A stretch of 8,222 bases of DNA from Pseudomonadota bacterium (GTDB lineage Bacteria; Pseudomonadota; Alphaproteobacteria; Acetobacterales; Acetobacteraceae). Shown here piece by piece: positions 7,537 to 8,222 of this stretch (the first letter of the stretch is position 1; each line of letters opens with the position of its first letter). A program made the position numbers and the translations under genes. The DNA lies in the NCBI GenBank assembly GCA_021828605.1, contig JAJZEG010000057.1, forward strand, positions 1 through 8,222. The letters are read 5' to 3'. Under the pieces are notes generated by a model that was given only the letters and a program-made list of their open reading frames with translations, had not been told where the DNA came from and made no database searches.

Positions 7537-7554
7537 CGCTGCATAATGCAGGCG
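7537..7554. other. Inverted repeat just after the hpf stop, possible terminator stem
   Basis: CTGCAT-A-ATGCAG (7539-7551) is a perfect 13-base inverted repeat. With a one-base bulge the stem can extend by CGC/GCG (7537-7539 with 7552-7554). It begins the base after the hpf TGA and lies between convergent hpf and tRNA-Leu. No T-run follows on either strand, so it may be a processing or weak bidirectional termination site. Confidence 0.35.
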
Positions 7555-7577
7555 TAAGACCGGGCTCAAAAGTTGGG

Positions 7578-7664
7578 TGGTGCGGGCGGTCGGAATCGAA
7601 CCGACACTCTGTCACCAGAACCGGATTTTGAGTCCGGCGCGTCTACCAGTTCCACCACGCCCGC
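7578..7664 (-). tRNA. tRNA-Leu(CAA)
   Basis: An 87-nt class II tRNA. Acceptor halves GCGGGCG (7664-7658) and CGCCCGC (7588-7582) pair perfectly, with discriminator A at 7581 and the CCA end encoded (7580-7578). The D-arm has GGAACTGGTAGACGC, typical of tRNA-Leu. The anticodon stem CCGGA/TCCGG encloses loop CTCAAAA, giving anticodon CAA (7630-7628), which reads UUG. A long variable arm (TTCTGGTGACAGAGT) and T-arm GGTTCGATTCC follow. It lies 55 nt downstream of the TPR gene on the same strand, so read-through from it is possible, and converges with hpf. Confidence 0.97.
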
Positions 7665-7719
7665 ATCATGCCGGGTCGGCTCGGCAATCAGGGGCTTTTG
7701 CACGGTTGCTAGCGATTGA

Positions 7720-8222
7720 TCAAGGGTGCGCGCTCGCCGGGCTGATGGCAGCGGCGGGTTGCTGGCTGGTGGCGATTTTGGCCGCCATGTTTTGAAATTG
7801 GTTGATCAAGGTTTGCGCCGCTTCGGGCGACATATCCTGGGTCAGCACCGATTGGGCTTGATTGAGATTGCCGCCAATGGCGAGGGCGGCAGCGTAATCC
7901 TGGCGAATCCGCGGCGTGGCATTCGGTGCCGCTGCGAGCGGCCCCAGAATCGCCTGGGCTTGTTGCGGCTCACCACCGAGGGCGAGCGAAAAACCGTAAT
8001 TGACTTTGGCCGCGCGCATGGCGGGATCGATCGCCAGGGCTTTGCGGAAGGCCTGATTGGCGGCGGGGATATTGCCCAGCTCGTCATTGGCGACGCCGAG
8101 ATCACTGAAGGCTTTGGCGTTGCGCGGATTATTATGCACGGCGGCGGTGAAGGCCGCGACGGCGGCTTTCGGGTTGCTGTTCATCAAGCAACGCCCAAGA
8201 CCGATTTGCGCGCCGGGGGCAT
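7720..8222 (-). CDS. Tetratricopeptide repeat protein, TadD-like (N-terminus beyond window)
   Basis: 166 residues are visible, open to the right edge. About four TPR helical pairs can be read: LGRCLMNSNPKAAVAAF..., FSDLGVANDELGNIPAANQ..., VNYGFSLALGGEPQQAQ... and RQDYAAALAIGGNLNQAQ.... The second carries the most canonical A-FRKALAIDP spacing. The ending RQDYAAALAIGG plus LTQDMSPEAA recalls the C-terminus of TadD, a TPR lipoprotein of Flp pilus (Tad) secretion systems. Family membership is suggestive, not certain, because the N-terminal lipobox region is outside the window and no other tad gene is visible. An Ala/Pro/Gln-rich, probably disordered tail ends the protein. The internal ATG at 8184 is unlikely to be the true start, since TPR sequence (IGLGRCL) continues upstream of it. 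Confidence 0.8.
   Translation of the reverse strand, partial: APGAQIGLGRCLMNSNPKAAVAAFTAAVHNNPRNAKAFSDLGVANDELGNIPAANQAFRKALAIDPAMRAAKVNYGFSLALGGEPQQAQAILGPLAAAPNATPRIRQDYAAALAIGGNLNQAQSVLTQDMSPEAAQTLINQFQNMAAKIATSQQPAAAISPASAHP

Noticed and set aside
6751..7569. 272-codon minus-strand open frame across the end of rpoN and all of hpf
   Set aside because: It overlaps two well-supported conserved genes on the other strand and shows no recognisable domain.
7665..7723. Promoter for tRNA-Leu (TTGATC, 17 bp, CAAAAG on the minus strand)
   Set aside because: The -10 matches only 3/6, so it is not convincing; read-through from the TPR gene is equally likely.
7577..7795. Small plus-strand frame beginning VRAVGIEPT
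   Set aside because: It is the translated complement of tRNA-Leu, a well-known spurious annotation pattern, running on into the antisense of the TPR gene.
7716..7811. Direct repeat TTGATCAAGG at 7716-7725 and 7802-7811
   Set aside because: Only 10 bases, one copy in coding sequence in a different frame; chance is a sufficient explanation.

Overview
The window is GC-rich bacterial DNA. Alphaproteobacterial families fit best (a long-form Hpf next to rpoN, MetF and UvrD/PcrA of proteobacterial type), possibly Rhodospirillales/Acetobacteraceae. That placement is an inference from protein style and gene order, since no 16S or other decisive marker is present.

Layout. On the minus strand, reading leftwards from 2885, lie metF (methylenetetrahydrofolate reductase) and then a UvrD/PcrA-type DNA helicase. 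Their stop and start overlap in a GTGA, and the helicase runs off the left edge. Diverging from metF across about 140 bp is a plus-strand pair, an ABC ATPase and a large polytopic membrane protein, joined by an ATGA overlap. About 100 bp further on are rpoN (sigma-54) and hpf (long-form ribosome hibernation factor), both on the plus strand. Converging on hpf from the right are a tRNA-Leu(CAA) with an encoded CCA end and, upstream of it on the same strand, the C-terminal part of a tetratricopeptide-repeat protein resembling TadD, cut by the right edge.

How the parts relate. metF-helicase looks like one coupled transcript, although one gene serves C1/methionine metabolism and the other DNA repair. 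rpoN-hpf is the classic proteobacterial pair. The usual companions lptB (upstream) and ptsN (downstream) are not here. The position before rpoN holds an unrelated ABC-2-like ATPase with an unusual single-chain, roughly 12-helix permease, which is the least characterised part of the window. The rpoN promoter region has a perfect TATAAT placed so that transcription would start at the A of the ATG, predicting a leaderless mRNA. Most of the window is ordinary housekeeping sequence. I saw no mobile element, CRISPR array, rRNA or defence system, and no gene-free stretch over 300 bases.
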